Under the pieces are notes generated by a model, which saw only the letters and a list, made by a program, of their open reading frames with translations, was not told the DNA's origin and ran no database searches. Of a stretch of 35,175 nt of DNA, positions 24,271 through 32,663 are shown in pieces; the first letter of the stretch is position 1; the number at the start of each line of letters is the position of its first letter. The DNA is taken from positions 1-35,175 of the forward strand of contig DATGHS010000505.1 in the NCBI GenBank assembly GCA_035307785.1. The letters run 5' to 3'. The translations under genes were made by a program, and so were the position numbers. Source of the DNA: DATGHS01 sp035307785. Its GTDB lineage: Bacteria > Planctomycetota > Planctomycetia > Gemmatales > Gemmataceae.

Positions 24271-26061
24271 TTACGGCACTCGCCCTGCTTTCACCAAGTC
24301 GAGCCGCTGTTTAATCGTAGCTGCTTCCTTGTCCTTCTTGTTGTCTTGCAGGAACTTCACCGCTTGCTCGTGCATAGCGATGCAGTACTTGTTGGGCTCA
24401 TCGCCGCGCCGGCCGGGTATCTTGGCAAGCGTTTCCAGATAAAACTTGGCGAGAAATTCGATGCCGCCCTTGTACTTCGCGCAGACCTCCTGAAGCTTGT
24501 CCATCATCTTTGGAACATAGCGGCCCTCCGTGGCAAATTTGTCGATGGTTTTCGAAAGGCCCGTGGCCGCTGTCTTCCATTGTTTCTGTTCGCATGGCAG
24601 CTCCGACCATAGCAGGCGTGCCTGGCAAGCGAGATCGGGCCGGCCCGCCGTTTCATATCGCGTAGCCAGGCGTTCCAGGATTTTGTTGCGGGCTGCCTTG
24701 TCGGGGTTTATCTGCGCCAAGTCGGGAGCAATCTTCCAGGTGAAATCTGGGTAGGCTTCGTAGGATTTCAGCAAAGATTCCAGATGCGTGAGCACCAGCG
24801 ACTTGGACTCAGCAGAGAGTTCTCCAGTTCGCACGAGGCCGACGAGTTCCAGCCAAACGCCTTCGTTGTAATGCGATACTTTGAGTACTTGATCCAGAAA
24901 GGCCACGGTTTTATTGCGGTCCAGGGATAGCTTCTCCTTGAGCATGGGAAAGGCGCGCATGGCCAGCTCGGCCTGGCGCTTGGCGTCGCGCTCCTTCGCA
25001 ACCGAGCCAAGCCGTCGCTCCATATCTCGGTCCAGGATTTCTTCACCGGTCTGCGGATCACGTAACGTGCCTGTGTAATACTGGTCGCCGAAGTAGCGGC
25101 CGTGGGATTCCAAGGTGAAGGTCACCTTGCCGCCCTTGGTGACGTTGTGAACCTCAACCCACATCACCCAGGCATGCAGTTCCAGTCCAGATGACTGGCC
25201 GGTGATGTAGGCCGCTGGCACGGCAATGCTCTGGCCCACCCGCGATGCAAAATCGGCCTGCATCGCGCAGACGCCGCCGTACTTGAGAATGTTTTCAAGC
25301 GTGTACTCTTTCCCACCCAGCTTGCACACCTGACTTTGCGTGCGCAGCATTTCTTTATCGTACTGCACCTCACTGTAAATTCGGCCAATCATCGTCCGGT
25401 TCGACCCGAAATGTTTGATAGCCCACTGGCGCTCGTCGGCCGGAGTGAAGTGATTGACGACATAGACGAGAAATTCCCAGGGAAGTGCCTGAAGGCGATT
25501 GATGGTCTCTTTGCCCTGAATTTCCTTGGCATGATCGATGTAGAACTGGAAGACTTCGACCGGCGCCGCTTTCTTGGCCGATTCCGGCAAAATGCTATGC
25601 GTGCGGACCTGATGCCCCACGTAATTGTAAATGTTCTTGGGCTGGTCCCAGACCAACGCCATGGCAATGACGAGATTTGGGTACTTGGCCACTGCCTCCG
25701 GCGATTTCTTCCAGAAGTCGTGCACCAGTCGGAAGGCAATTGACAGATTGTCCCGTTCCTCGAGCAGCGCGGTGAAAAGTTCTTCCTTCAGGTCCAGGTT
25801 CTTATCCAGCCAAGCCATTAGCTCGTCGTAATCTTTCCCGAAGCCTTTGCGAATCTCTTCCTCGTGCTTTTCGGCAAAAGCGTCGGCGAAGGCCGTGCGC
25901 ACTTTGGCGTATTGCATCTTGTCGAAAAGTTTGCCGCTCTTGTAGAGATCCACAATGGGCTGTTCGGCGTCCGCCGCCTTTGGCTCGTCGGCGAATAGGC
26001 AAAAAACTGCGCAGAGTAATCCAATTGGCGCCAAAGCAAAGCAAAGGATTGGTCGAGTCAT
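24271..26061 (-). CDS. Exported protein with transglutaminase-like core
   Basis: A 596-residue protein with signal peptide (about 1-24) and a long helical body. Residues about 261-300 read YGGVCAMQADFASRVGQSI, then AYITGQSSGLELHAWVMW, the arrangement of transglutaminase-like cysteine enzymes: C265 as nucleophile and H296 as the His; the acidic third residue may be E319 or D326, but this is uncertain. The region before it is helical and the last 200 residues look like helical repeats of TPR type. The start at 26061 has GGAG nine bases upstream; a longer reading to 26193 is not supported. The substrate is unknown; a protease or crosslinking role on the cell surface is possible. Confidence 0.75.
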   Translation of the reverse strand: MTRPILCFALAPIGLLCAVFCLFADEPKAADAEQPIVDLYKSGKLFDKMQYAKVRTAFADAFAEKHEEEIRKGFGKDYDELMAWLDKNLDLKEELFTALLEERDNLSIAFRLVHDFWKKSPEAVAKYPNLVIAMALVWDQPKNIYNYVGHQVRTHSILPESAKKAAPVEVFQFYIDHAKEIQGKETINRLQALPWEFLVYVVNHFTPADERQWAIKHFGSNRTMIGRIYSEVQYDKEMLRTQSQVCKLGGKEYTLENILKYGGVCAMQADFASRVGQSIAVPAAYITGQSSGLELHAWVMWVEVHNVTKGGKVTFTLESHGRYFGDQYYTGTLRDPQTGEEILDRDMERRLGSVAKERDAKRQAELAMRAFPMLKEKLSLDRNKTVAFLDQVLKVSHYNEGVWLELVGLVRTGELSAESKSLVLTHLESLLKSYEAYPDFTWKIAPDLAQINPDKAARNKILERLATRYETAGRPDLACQARLLWSELPCEQKQWKTAATGLSKTIDKFATEGRYVPKMMDKLQEVCAKYKGGIEFLAKFYLETLAKIPGRRGDEPNKYCIAMHEQAVKFLQDNKKDKEAATIKQRLDLVKAGRVP

Positions 26062-26275
26062 GACCGTTTCTCCACGGAGAGAGGGCGAATGCGTGGCGTG
26101 GCAACCTGGCCACGAATGATCCGGATGCAGGCTCAATCGAATGGTACGAAATCTATGTAATGAAAACTGGGATGCCGAACAAGATACCGGCAATTGGTAA
26201 AACTGCCAGCAATTATTGAAACGAAAAAGGCCGGCCTTCGTTTGAGTCCAACCCGCGCGTTTTTTTCACCATTCT

Positions 26276-27340
26276 TCATTTCAACGGCAGGCCATACTTG
26301 TCCGCAATTTCGAGCGCCTCTTTCGTGGAAGGCGCGTCGGGCCACGACTTCTTCATCGCCTTGATCTCGGATTGAAGTTGCTTCAAGGCGCTCGCCTGAG
26401 CCTTGTGAAATGCTTTTCCCTTCGGGTCATCAATCCCGAGTGCCTTCGTGAGTTCTTCGTCGGTAGCGCGGATTTTTTCCAAGACCGGGCGGGCTTTGGT
26501 GTCTTCCACCACGACCTTGTCCTTCTTTAATTCCGCCACGACTTCCGCGGCCTTCGTTCCAGGCGCCGTGCCCTTGAAATCGACGCTGAATTTCAGAGCG
26601 CGTGTATAGGCCGCCACGGGGTCGCTCGTCTTTTGTGCTTCCATTTCCACGGCCATCTTCTCGGCCACGACCGTGAGTTTGGTAATTGCATCCTTCGCTT
26701 GCTCCGCCACCGTGCTGTCGGATGACTTGGTCAATGCAACCAGCTTTTGCAAAACACCGGCCGGCGGCTGCCCTTTCTTCAAGCTGTCGATCAGGGGAAC
26801 CAGCGGTTTGGCCGGCTCTTCCTCAAACTTGCCGGCGAGAAGTTTGCCCATGGTTTGCCGCAACGGCAATTCGAGCTTCTCGGGCAGACCGCGATAGATG
26901 CATTTGCCCTTCTCGTCGTAAAGAATGCAGTGCGGAATCTGGTTGAAATCCATCGCCGCCTTGCCCTTGATCTGCGTATTGGCGGCCTGTTCGACGACCG
27001 AGAAATTGGCGCCGCGCGCTTTGGCCTTGGCCTTCATGTTCTCCGGTGTCGAGATCTGAGCATGCGGGGCGATGGTGAGTAAGCCGAACGGTGCGAGTTC
27101 TTCATTGTATTTGGCAATCTTCGGCATCAGGTTCAGGCAATCGGGACAATCGACGCCCCAATAGTACAACAGCGTCACGCGACCCTTCATGTCGGCCGGC
27201 GTGACTTCCGGCCCGAATACCGTCTTGGCAAGCAGGACTTGCTCAGCCTTGACGCTCATGTTGTAATCTTGAGCCAAACTCAGTGCCGGCGCGAGAAATA
27301 CAAACGCAAATGCGAAGATGACGAGGCCGACCCGGGACAT
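26276..27340 (-). CDS. Exported thioredoxin-like protein with C-terminal helical domain (Cys form)
   Basis: A 354-residue protein with signal peptide (about 1-23), a thioredoxin/TlpA-like domain to about residue 165, and a helical C-terminal domain. The redox site is W61-G-V-D-C65-P-D-C68 in LLYYWGVDCPDCLNLMP; DFNQIPHCILYDEKGKCIYRG is the cis-Pro loop. It is colinear and clearly paralogous over its whole length with the gene just upstream (27483-28532), sharing residue numbers of the active site. There a TGA stands where this protein has C65. Adjacent duplication is therefore likely, with one Cys and one putative Sec copy. The hairpin that follows the TGA in the paralogue is not visible here. 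Confidence 0.9.
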   Translation of the reverse strand: MSRVGLVIFAFAFVFLAPALSLAQDYNMSVKAEQVLLAKTVFGPEVTPADMKGRVTLLYYWGVDCPDCLNLMPKIAKYNEELAPFGLLTIAPHAQISTPENMKAKAKARGANFSVVEQAANTQIKGKAAMDFNQIPHCILYDEKGKCIYRGLPEKLELPLRQTMGKLLAGKFEEEPAKPLVPLIDSLKKGQPPAGVLQKLVALTKSSDSTVAEQAKDAITKLTVVAEKMAVEMEAQKTSDPVAAYTRALKFSVDFKGTAPGTKAAEVVAELKKDKVVVEDTKARPVLEKIRATDEELTKALGIDDPKGKAFHKAQASALKQLQSEIKAMKKSWPDAPSTKEALEIADKYGLPLK

Positions 27341-27426
27341 TGCGATGATCTCCAGCCAAAAAATGAGTGCGGGCGTGTGCCGTATAGGATACCGGCCGGA
27401 ATATGAAATTGCCAGCGGAAATGAAT

Positions 27427-27462
27427 AAAGCCCGCTTCGCCGCGAGCGGCGAAACAGGCTTT
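27427..27462 (-). terminator. Terminator of the TGA-containing TlpA-like gene
   Basis: A 17-bp stem, aaagcccgcttcgccgc-ga-gcggcgaaacaggcttt, with two mismatches, starts 21 bases after the stop at 27483 on the minus strand. On that strand it is followed by TTTATTCATTT. Confidence 0.75.
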
Positions 27463-27482
27463 CTCAATTTATGGACGCAAGT

Positions 27483-28532
27483 TTACTTCACCAACAGCCC
27501 GTATTTCTCGGCAATCTCCAGTGCTTCCTTCGTCGAAGGCGCCTCGGGATAAGTCGTTTTCATCTTTTTGATGGCCGTTTGAAGCTGCTTGAGCGGGCCG
27601 GCCTGCGCCTTGTGGAATTCCTTGCTCTTGGGGTCGTCCTTGCCGAGGGCTTCTTGCAAGGCCTCATCGACCACGTGGATTCCTTCGAGAATGGGCCGGG
27701 CTTTGACTTCCTGCACGACCGTCTTGTCTTTCTTTAATTCCGTCACAATTTCGTTGGCCTTGTTGCCCTGAGGCGTGCCTTTCAGATCCTGACTCAGGCG
27801 CAGTGCGCGGGGAAAGGCATCGACTGGGTCCGAAGAGCGCATTTTTTCAATATCGCCGATCATCTTTTCGCCGGCGTCGGTCAACTGGGCCACCAATTCC
27901 TTGGCGGGCTCGGCCGTATCCTTGTCGCTGCCCTTGCTGAGCGACAGAGCGCGCTGCAAAACCGTGGCCGGCGACGTGCCCTTCTTCAGGCTATCCAACA
28001 GGCTAGTAACCGATTTGCTTGACGTGCCTTCGAGCTTTGCCGCCAATGCCTTGCCCAACGCCAAGCGGGCGAACCGTTCGGCTTCGGCCGGCGAGCCCCG
28101 ATAAACGCACTTGCCGGTATGGTCGAAGACCATCACGTGCGGAATGCCATTAAAGTCGTTGCCGCCCTGCACGGTGGCGCCTTCGGTCACCGTGAAATTG
28201 ACACCGTGCGACCGCGATATGGATTTGACCTGCTCGTTGGTTGCCTTTTGCGAATGAGCCCCTACTACCACTAGGCCGAACGAACCAAGCTCCGTGTTCA
28301 ACTGAACAACGTGCGGCAAACTTGCCATGCACGGGCCTCAGTGGATGCCCCAGAACTCAATCATGACGACCCGCCCCTTCAGGTCGTCGGACTTTAGCTC
28401 CGTGCCCACGATTGTCTTGCCCAGGCGCACGCCGTCGGACTTGATGTCCATCTTGAATTCGGCGGCGCCGGCGAAAGCGGGCGCCAGACCTGCCACAAGG
28501 CAAGCCAGCAAGCAGAAACGGGAGAGCGGCAT
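27483..28532 (-). CDS. Exported TlpA-like protein, probable selenoprotein (UxxC)
   Basis: A 349-residue protein if the TGA at codon 65 is translated. It has a signal peptide (about 1-23), then ... VVMIEFWGIH-TGA-GPCMASLPHVVQLN, a classic thioredoxin site WxxxCGPC whose first Cys is TGA (U65), with C68 intact. GIPHVMVFDHTGKCVYRG is the cis-Pro loop and a helical domain of about 180 residues follows. The neighbour at 26276-27340 aligns throughout and has Cys at residue 65. The start at 28532 has GGAG nine bases upstream. Frame and family similarity are intact on both sides of the TGA. A GU-loop hairpin follows the TGA. A frozen pseudogene is the alternative, but the downstream frame shows no decay. 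Confidence 0.88.
28310..28333 (-). promoter_or_regulatory. SECIS-like hairpin just after the TGA
   Basis: On the minus strand, CGTGC-AT-GGCA-AGTT-TGCC-GCACG folds into a 5-bp lower stem, a two-base bulge, a 4-bp upper stem and a 4-base loop with G second. The loop starts 15 bases after the TGA. A bacterial SECIS needs a short stem with a G among the first loop bases at roughly 16-37 bases. The match is close, at the short end of the range. Confidence 0.6.
28338..28340 (-). other. In-frame TGA, putative selenocysteine codon 65
   Basis: The codon run is TGG GGC ATC CAC TGA GGC CCG TGC (minus strand). It reads W-G-I-H-U-G-P-C, so the TGA is precisely the first redox position of a CGPC motif. 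Standard annotation would end one gene here and begin another at 28328. Confidence 0.85.
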
Positions 28533-28739
28533 GAGGGATTTCTCCAGCGAGGACAGGGGCGGCGGTCGCCGAATAATGAATTTTTTAGAGAACAAGGGCT
28601 TCAATGCGCAGGGTCAGGCGTGTAATGTAGGATACCGCCTGGATGACGGTTTTGCCAGGGAATTCCAACAAGAAGTTACGAAAATCCGATTGGTTAGCCG
28701 CGACGCGGAGCCTTCGGGCGGAGCGGGCTGATGAACCTC

Positions 28740-29714
28740 CTACTCTTCCAGCAGCCAGCGGGCCACGCGTTGTTCCATCCAGCGCACGCCGCCCGCGCCA
28801 TCGCGGCCCAGGAAGCCCAGATGTCCTCCGAATTCCTGAATCTCGATACGAATGTGCGGCGGGACCTCGAGTTCCTCAAATGGCTCCACGGCCACAAAGG
28901 GATCATCGCGGGCCGCAAGAATGAGGGTGCGCGCTTGAATGTTGCCGATCACCGGAAATGACGAACAGCGCTCGTAATAATCCAGGGCGCTGGCGAACCC
29001 ATTGCGTGGGGCGGTGAACAGATCGTCAAAGATTCGGATCGACAACGGCGTCGGGAATTCCGGCAGCGGCGGGTCGGGATAGCGCTCGCACCACACCTTG
29101 GCATGTTCTGCCAAGAGGTTGGCGAAAAACCGATCGTAGATTCGTCGGCTCCGGCGCGACATCAGTTGCCAGCAACGCACCAAATCGATCGGCGGGCAAA
29201 TGGAAGCTATTCGTTGCAAGTTGGGGACGGGCTGGGCGTCTGGTTCGCCGGCCATTCGCAAAATCAGGTGGCCGCCGAGCGAAAAACCGACCACCCATAA
29301 TGGCGACTTTGGGCTCCACCGGTGCAGCTCCAGCAGTGTTTCGCGCAGGTCGCCGGTTCTGCCCGCATGGTAGAAGGCGCGTGAAAGCTCATAGCTCGTT
29401 GCGTTGCCGCGTAAATCCATGCGGATCGCTCGAATGCCGACACCATACAGCAACGCGGCCGTGCGCTGCAAGTAGTTCGAGCGATGGTCGCCGCCGAGGC
29501 CGTGGATCAAGAGCGCAATCGGATTGGCGGGCTGCCACTCGGGCGGCATACTATCGTGTAAGGCGATCTGATCGCCGTCGCTTAGCCGGACTAACCGTTT
29601 TTCACTGGGATACGGAAATGCTTGCCCTTTCCACAGGAAGCCCACAATGGTTTGCACGTGGCCGTTGATCAGTAAGGGCAACGGGCGAAAAATGTGATTG
29701 CGACTAGCTTGCAT
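28740..29714 (-). CDS. YheT-type alpha/beta hydrolase
   Basis: A 324-residue hydrolase of the YheT/EMB8 group. The N-terminus FRPLPLLINGHVQTIVGFLW is typical, then LLIHGLGGDHRSNYLQ (the HG oxyanion loop), and nucleophile elbow GFSLGG with Ser145. The acid is in AARDDPFV and the His in GGHLGF near the end. Substrate is unknown; family members act on lipid or ester substrates. ATG 29714 is chosen; GTG 29720 is two codons earlier. It overlaps the end of the response-regulator gene by 11 bases, so the two form an operon. The gap of about 200 bases after it (28533-28739) holds no gene. Confidence 0.9.
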   Translation of the reverse strand: MQASRNHIFRPLPLLINGHVQTIVGFLWKGQAFPYPSEKRLVRLSDGDQIALHDSMPPEWQPANPIALLIHGLGGDHRSNYLQRTAALLYGVGIRAIRMDLRGNATSYELSRAFYHAGRTGDLRETLLELHRWSPKSPLWVVGFSLGGHLILRMAGEPDAQPVPNLQRIASICPPIDLVRCWQLMSRRSRRIYDRFFANLLAEHAKVWCERYPDPPLPEFPTPLSIRIFDDLFTAPRNGFASALDYYERCSSFPVIGNIQARTLILAARDDPFVAVEPFEELEVPPHIRIEIQEFGGHLGFLGRDGAGGVRWMEQRVARWLLEE

Positions 29715-30132
29715 GTGCACCCACCGCCTCCAGGGCCGGGGCGGATTTGGGGAGCGGACTGTTGGTCAACGGGCACAACCGGGAAACTACCTCGTCCAAG
29801 CGATTCATCGACACCGGCTTACGCAAATATTCGTCCACTCCCAGCAATTCCGCGAAGGCTCGCTGGGCTATGCCGCCCATCTCCGCCAACATGATCACTG
29901 GCGTAGGGTTCGGCCGTTTTTTCAACTGCTCCAACACCCAGAAGCCGCTGTGGCCGGGCAGGAACAAGTCGGTTATGACAAGATTGGGATTCAATTCATC
30001 GGCCAGCTGTATGCCGCGATTGGCGTCTCTGGCCGTGGCCACCCGATAGCCCTTGGGCGAAAAAAAGAGGCGCACCGAATCGAGACTCCTCGAATCGTCG
30101 TCCAACACCAAAATGGTAGGTGGCTGATCCAT
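29704..30132 (-). CDS. Single-domain response regulator
   Basis: A 142-residue receiver domain. The start at 30132 gives MDQPPTILVLDDDSRSLDS; D11-D13 form the acidic pocket, D55 in LVITDLFLPG is the phosphoacceptor and K105 in YLRKPV is the conserved Lys. The usual Thr/Ser of strand 4 is Ala in MLAEMG, which may slow switching. No output domain follows, so it works through a partner protein, as CheY or Spo0F-type regulators do. GGAG is about 12 bases upstream. Its stop is overlapped by the YheT gene. No histidine kinase is next to it. Confidence 0.92.
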   Translation of the reverse strand: MDQPPTILVLDDDSRSLDSVRLFFSPKGYRVATARDANRGIQLADELNPNLVITDLFLPGHSGFWVLEQLKKRPNPTPVIMLAEMGGIAQRAFAELLGVDEYLRKPVSMNRLDEVVSRLCPLTNSPLPKSAPALEAVGAHAS

Positions 30133-30233
30133 GTGGGCTTTACACTCCGCATGGATTAGCGGTCCATGCAGCCCAAGCGGCCCGAATGGGCCATACACTA
30201 ATTTCAGTTTATTCGCGTGGGCGAGAGAATGCA

Positions 30234-31286
30234 ATGGTGCAATTGAGCGAAGCCGATGGCGTGCGCTGGCCGGCAGAATGGGAACCGCATGAAGCAACCT
30301 GGATTGCCTGGCCGCATGAGCGGGACGACTGGCCCGGCAAGTTTGCACCGATCCCCTGGGTATATGGCGAGATTGTTCGACATTTAGCGGCGTCGGAAAA
30401 AGTTTGCATCTTGGTCCACGATGCCACGGCGGAAAAACGAGCAGCCGCCATTCTGAAACGAGTTCATGCGAACTTGCAGCGCGTGGTTTTTGTTCATGTC
30501 CCGACCGACCGCGTTTGGATGCGCGATTCCGGACCGATCTTTGTGAAGGCCCGCGATGGTTTGTCCAGCGCCCTCGACTGGAAGTTCAACGCCTGGGCCA
30601 AGTACTCAAATTACCATCTCGACGATGCCGTGCCCGAAAAATTGGCGGCACTCTACAGCTGGCAGCGCGTTCAACCCGAATTCCACAGCCGCCGCGTCGT
30701 CCTGGAAGGCGGAAGCATCGACGGCAACGGCGCCGGCACCATGCTGACTAGCGATGAATGCCTGTTGTCCGACGTGCAAGCCCGCAACCCCGGCCTGACT
30801 CGCGCGGATTACGAACAAATCTTCGCGAATTATCTGGGCGCAAAAAAAGTCATCTGGCTCAATCGGGGAATTGTCGGCGACGACACGCACGGCCACATCG
30901 ATGATCTGGCCCGTTTCGTCGCGCCAAACACGGTCGTTGCCGTGCTCGAAGACAATCCGGCCGACGACAACTACCAGCTGTTGCAAGAAAACTGGGAGCG
31001 CCTACAAAGCGCGACGTTGGCCGACGGCAGCCGGCTCAACGTGGTGAAGCTGCCGATGCCGGCGCCGCTCTATTTCGCCGGCCGCCGCTTGCCCGCGAGT
31101 TATGCGAACTTCTACATCGCCAACGAATGCGTGCTGGCGCCGACGTTTAATGATGCCAACGACCGCACCGCGCTCGGAGTTCTGGCGGAGTTATTTCCCG
31201 GCCGGAAAGTGAACGGAATTCACGCCGTCGATCTGGTGTGGGGATTGGGCACGCTGCATTGCCTGACACAGCAGCAACCGAAATGA
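30234..31286 (+). CDS. aguA: Agmatine deiminase
   Basis: A 350-residue member of the peptidyl-arginine/agmatine deiminase (PAD_porph) family, which turns agmatine into N-carbamoylputrescine in polyamine synthesis. Motifs: RWPAEWEPHEATWIAWPH at the start, DRVWMRDSGPIF, VLEGGSIDGNGAGT, GDDTHGHIDD and catalytic Cys343 in GLGTLHCLTQQ. ATG 30234 gives the canonical N-terminus; the reading upstream to 30120 overlaps the divergent regulator gene. It is complete and ends in TGA. It is convergent with argA across the third C/T-rich repeat. N-carbamoylputrescine amidase, the usual partner, is not in the window. Confidence 0.94.
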   Translation: MVQLSEADGVRWPAEWEPHEATWIAWPHERDDWPGKFAPIPWVYGEIVRHLAASEKVCILVHDATAEKRAAAILKRVHANLQRVVFVHVPTDRVWMRDSGPIFVKARDGLSSALDWKFNAWAKYSNYHLDDAVPEKLAALYSWQRVQPEFHSRRVVLEGGSIDGNGAGTMLTSDECLLSDVQARNPGLTRADYEQIFANYLGAKKVIWLNRGIVGDDTHGHIDDLARFVAPNTVVAVLEDNPADDNYQLLQENWERLQSATLADGSRLNVVKLPMPAPLYFAGRRLPASYANFYIANECVLAPTFNDANDRTALGVLAELFPGRKVNGIHAVDLVWGLGTLHCLTQQQPK

Positions 31287-31372
31287 TCCCCCTCCCCCCA
31301 TTTGGGGGAGGTTTGGGAGGGATAGAAGACTTCGTCAGCCCCCACCCTGGCCCTTCCCCATCAAGGGGGAGG
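31287..31372. repeat. C/T- and G/A-rich inverted repeat in a convergent gap (copy 3)
   Basis: The left half, ccctccccccatttggggga and on, pairs with the right half, cccttccccatcaaggggga and on. It fills the space between convergent aguA and argA. Same type as 10238-10347 and 15911-16000. Confidence 0.8.
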
Positions 31373-31382
31373 TAACCTTTCG

Positions 31383-32663
31383 CTATAGTTTCTTCACCAA
31401 CACTTTCGACATACGCCGGCTTTTGTCATATTGATCGCGGCGCTGCGATGGCAAATCGTCGGGCGTGCCAACCTGGAAACCGCACTTCTGCACGAAGTAA
31501 TTGACGGCCTGCGTCGAGAGACAAAACAACGTCGGAATCCCGGCCGCGCGCACTTTCTCCTCCACAAATTGCGAGAGCTTCAAGCCAATGCCCTGATTGT
31601 CGAAACGCGAATCGACGTAAAGACAGGCCAGTTCCGCCTTCTGCTCCTGCGGAAAAACATGTAGGGCAACGCACGCCACTGGGGCGCGATCGACTTCGAA
31701 GAGATAGAAGTCCTCGATTTGCCGCTCGATGTCGGCCTTGGTGCGGCGCATGAGTTCGTCGCTTTCCATGCCGGCGTGAATAAGCGTATGAATAGCACGC
31801 GCATCTTTCTTCAGCGCCTTGCGAATCGACTGGTACTCATTGGCATGCAGCAACGTGCCGATGCCTTCATTGGAGAACACTTCCGCGAGCAGGCCTTCTT
31901 CCACGCGGCCATCAATAATGTGAATCCGCGGCACGCCGAGCTGGGCCGCCCGCACCGCTTGCTCGAGTTTCGAAGCGTCGTTCGCCGCCAACTGCCCGCG
32001 CTGGCTCTTCAGTATTGCCTGCGCGTGCGGCAGATCGAGCTGCCGTAATAATTCCTCGCCCAGCCGGATACCAAGGGCGCACGACAAATAGATGAGCTTC
32101 ACCGCCCGCAGGGAGCGTGCAACTTCCACAGCGACGGTGTCGGAGTTCAGCCGGTAAGTGTTGCCCTCGCCGTCGATACCCAATGGGGGAATAACGGGGA
32201 TGATGTCTTGTTCCAGAATTGCTGCGAGCAAGCCGGTATCCACGCGCTCGACGCGGCCAGTGAACAGCTGATCGACACCTTTTAGGATTCCCGCCGGATG
32301 CGCCACGATGGCGTTACAACAGGCGCCGCGGAGGTCGTTCACCGACAATCCTTCGAGAATCTCATGCGAAATGCGATTGGCGGCAGTGATGGCCAGGTCG
32401 AGCGTGACGGCATCGGTGATGCCGGTGCCATCGACATTCGAGGGCCTCTTGCCGAGCTGCTCGGCCAGTTCGCGAATCTGCAGGCTGGCGCCGTGGACGA
32501 GCACGACCTGAATCCGCAGGCTCCGCAATAGCGCGATGTCGAGCAGCAGGTTGGCGAAATTGTCGTGTGCCACCACCGGGCCGTCCACGGAGATGACAAA
32601 CGTCTTGTCGCGGAACTGCGGCACATAGCGCAGGATTTCGCGCAGGTCGGTGAGTTGTTTCAT
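31383..32663 (-). CDS. argA: Amino-acid N-acetyltransferase (N-acetylglutamate synthase, classic type)
   Basis: A 426-residue enzyme making N-acetylglutamate, the first step of arginine synthesis. An amino-acid-kinase-like domain (about 1-280) holds FVISVDGPVVAHDN, VLVHGASLQIRELAEQLG and NSDTVAVEVARSL; the GNAT domain (about 285-426) has VACVALHV, ACLYVDSRFDNQGIGLKL and STQAVNYFVQKCGF. Feedback inhibition by arginine is normal in the family. The start, ATG 32663, overlaps the stop of the upstream membrane-protein gene in an ATGA. It is convergent with aguA, which also concerns arginine-derived metabolites. Confidence 0.94.
   Translation of the reverse strand: MKQLTDLREILRYVPQFRDKTFVISVDGPVVAHDNFANLLLDIALLRSLRIQVVLVHGASLQIRELAEQLGKRPSNVDGTGITDAVTLDLAITAANRISHEILEGLSVNDLRGACCNAIVAHPAGILKGVDQLFTGRVERVDTGLLAAILEQDIIPVIPPLGIDGEGNTYRLNSDTVAVEVARSLRAVKLIYLSCALGIRLGEELLRQLDLPHAQAILKSQRGQLAANDASKLEQAVRAAQLGVPRIHIIDGRVEEGLLAEVFSNEGIGTLLHANEYQSIRKALKKDARAIHTLIHAGMESDELMRRTKADIERQIEDFYLFEVDRAPVACVALHVFPQEQKAELACLYVDSRFDNQGIGLKLSQFVEEKVRAAGIPTLFCLSTQAVNYFVQKCGFQVGTPDDLPSQRRDQYDKSRRMSKVLVKKL

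Noticed and set aside
26227..26238. aaggccggcctt followed by a T-run on the minus strand as a terminator for the 26276 gene
   Set aside because: It is a loopless 6-bp palindrome, so the real stem would be about four pairs; too weak to call.
27483..28328. Separate gene of 281 codons starting at 28328
   Set aside because: It would begin inside the thioredoxin active site. The paralogue next door shows that the true protein starts with a signal peptide about 65 codons earlier.
14748..28340. TGA reassigned genome-wide to an amino acid (as in code 4 or 25)
   Set aside because: Conserved genes such as rpsP, trmD and aguA end properly with TGA, and several ATGA overlaps use it as a stop.
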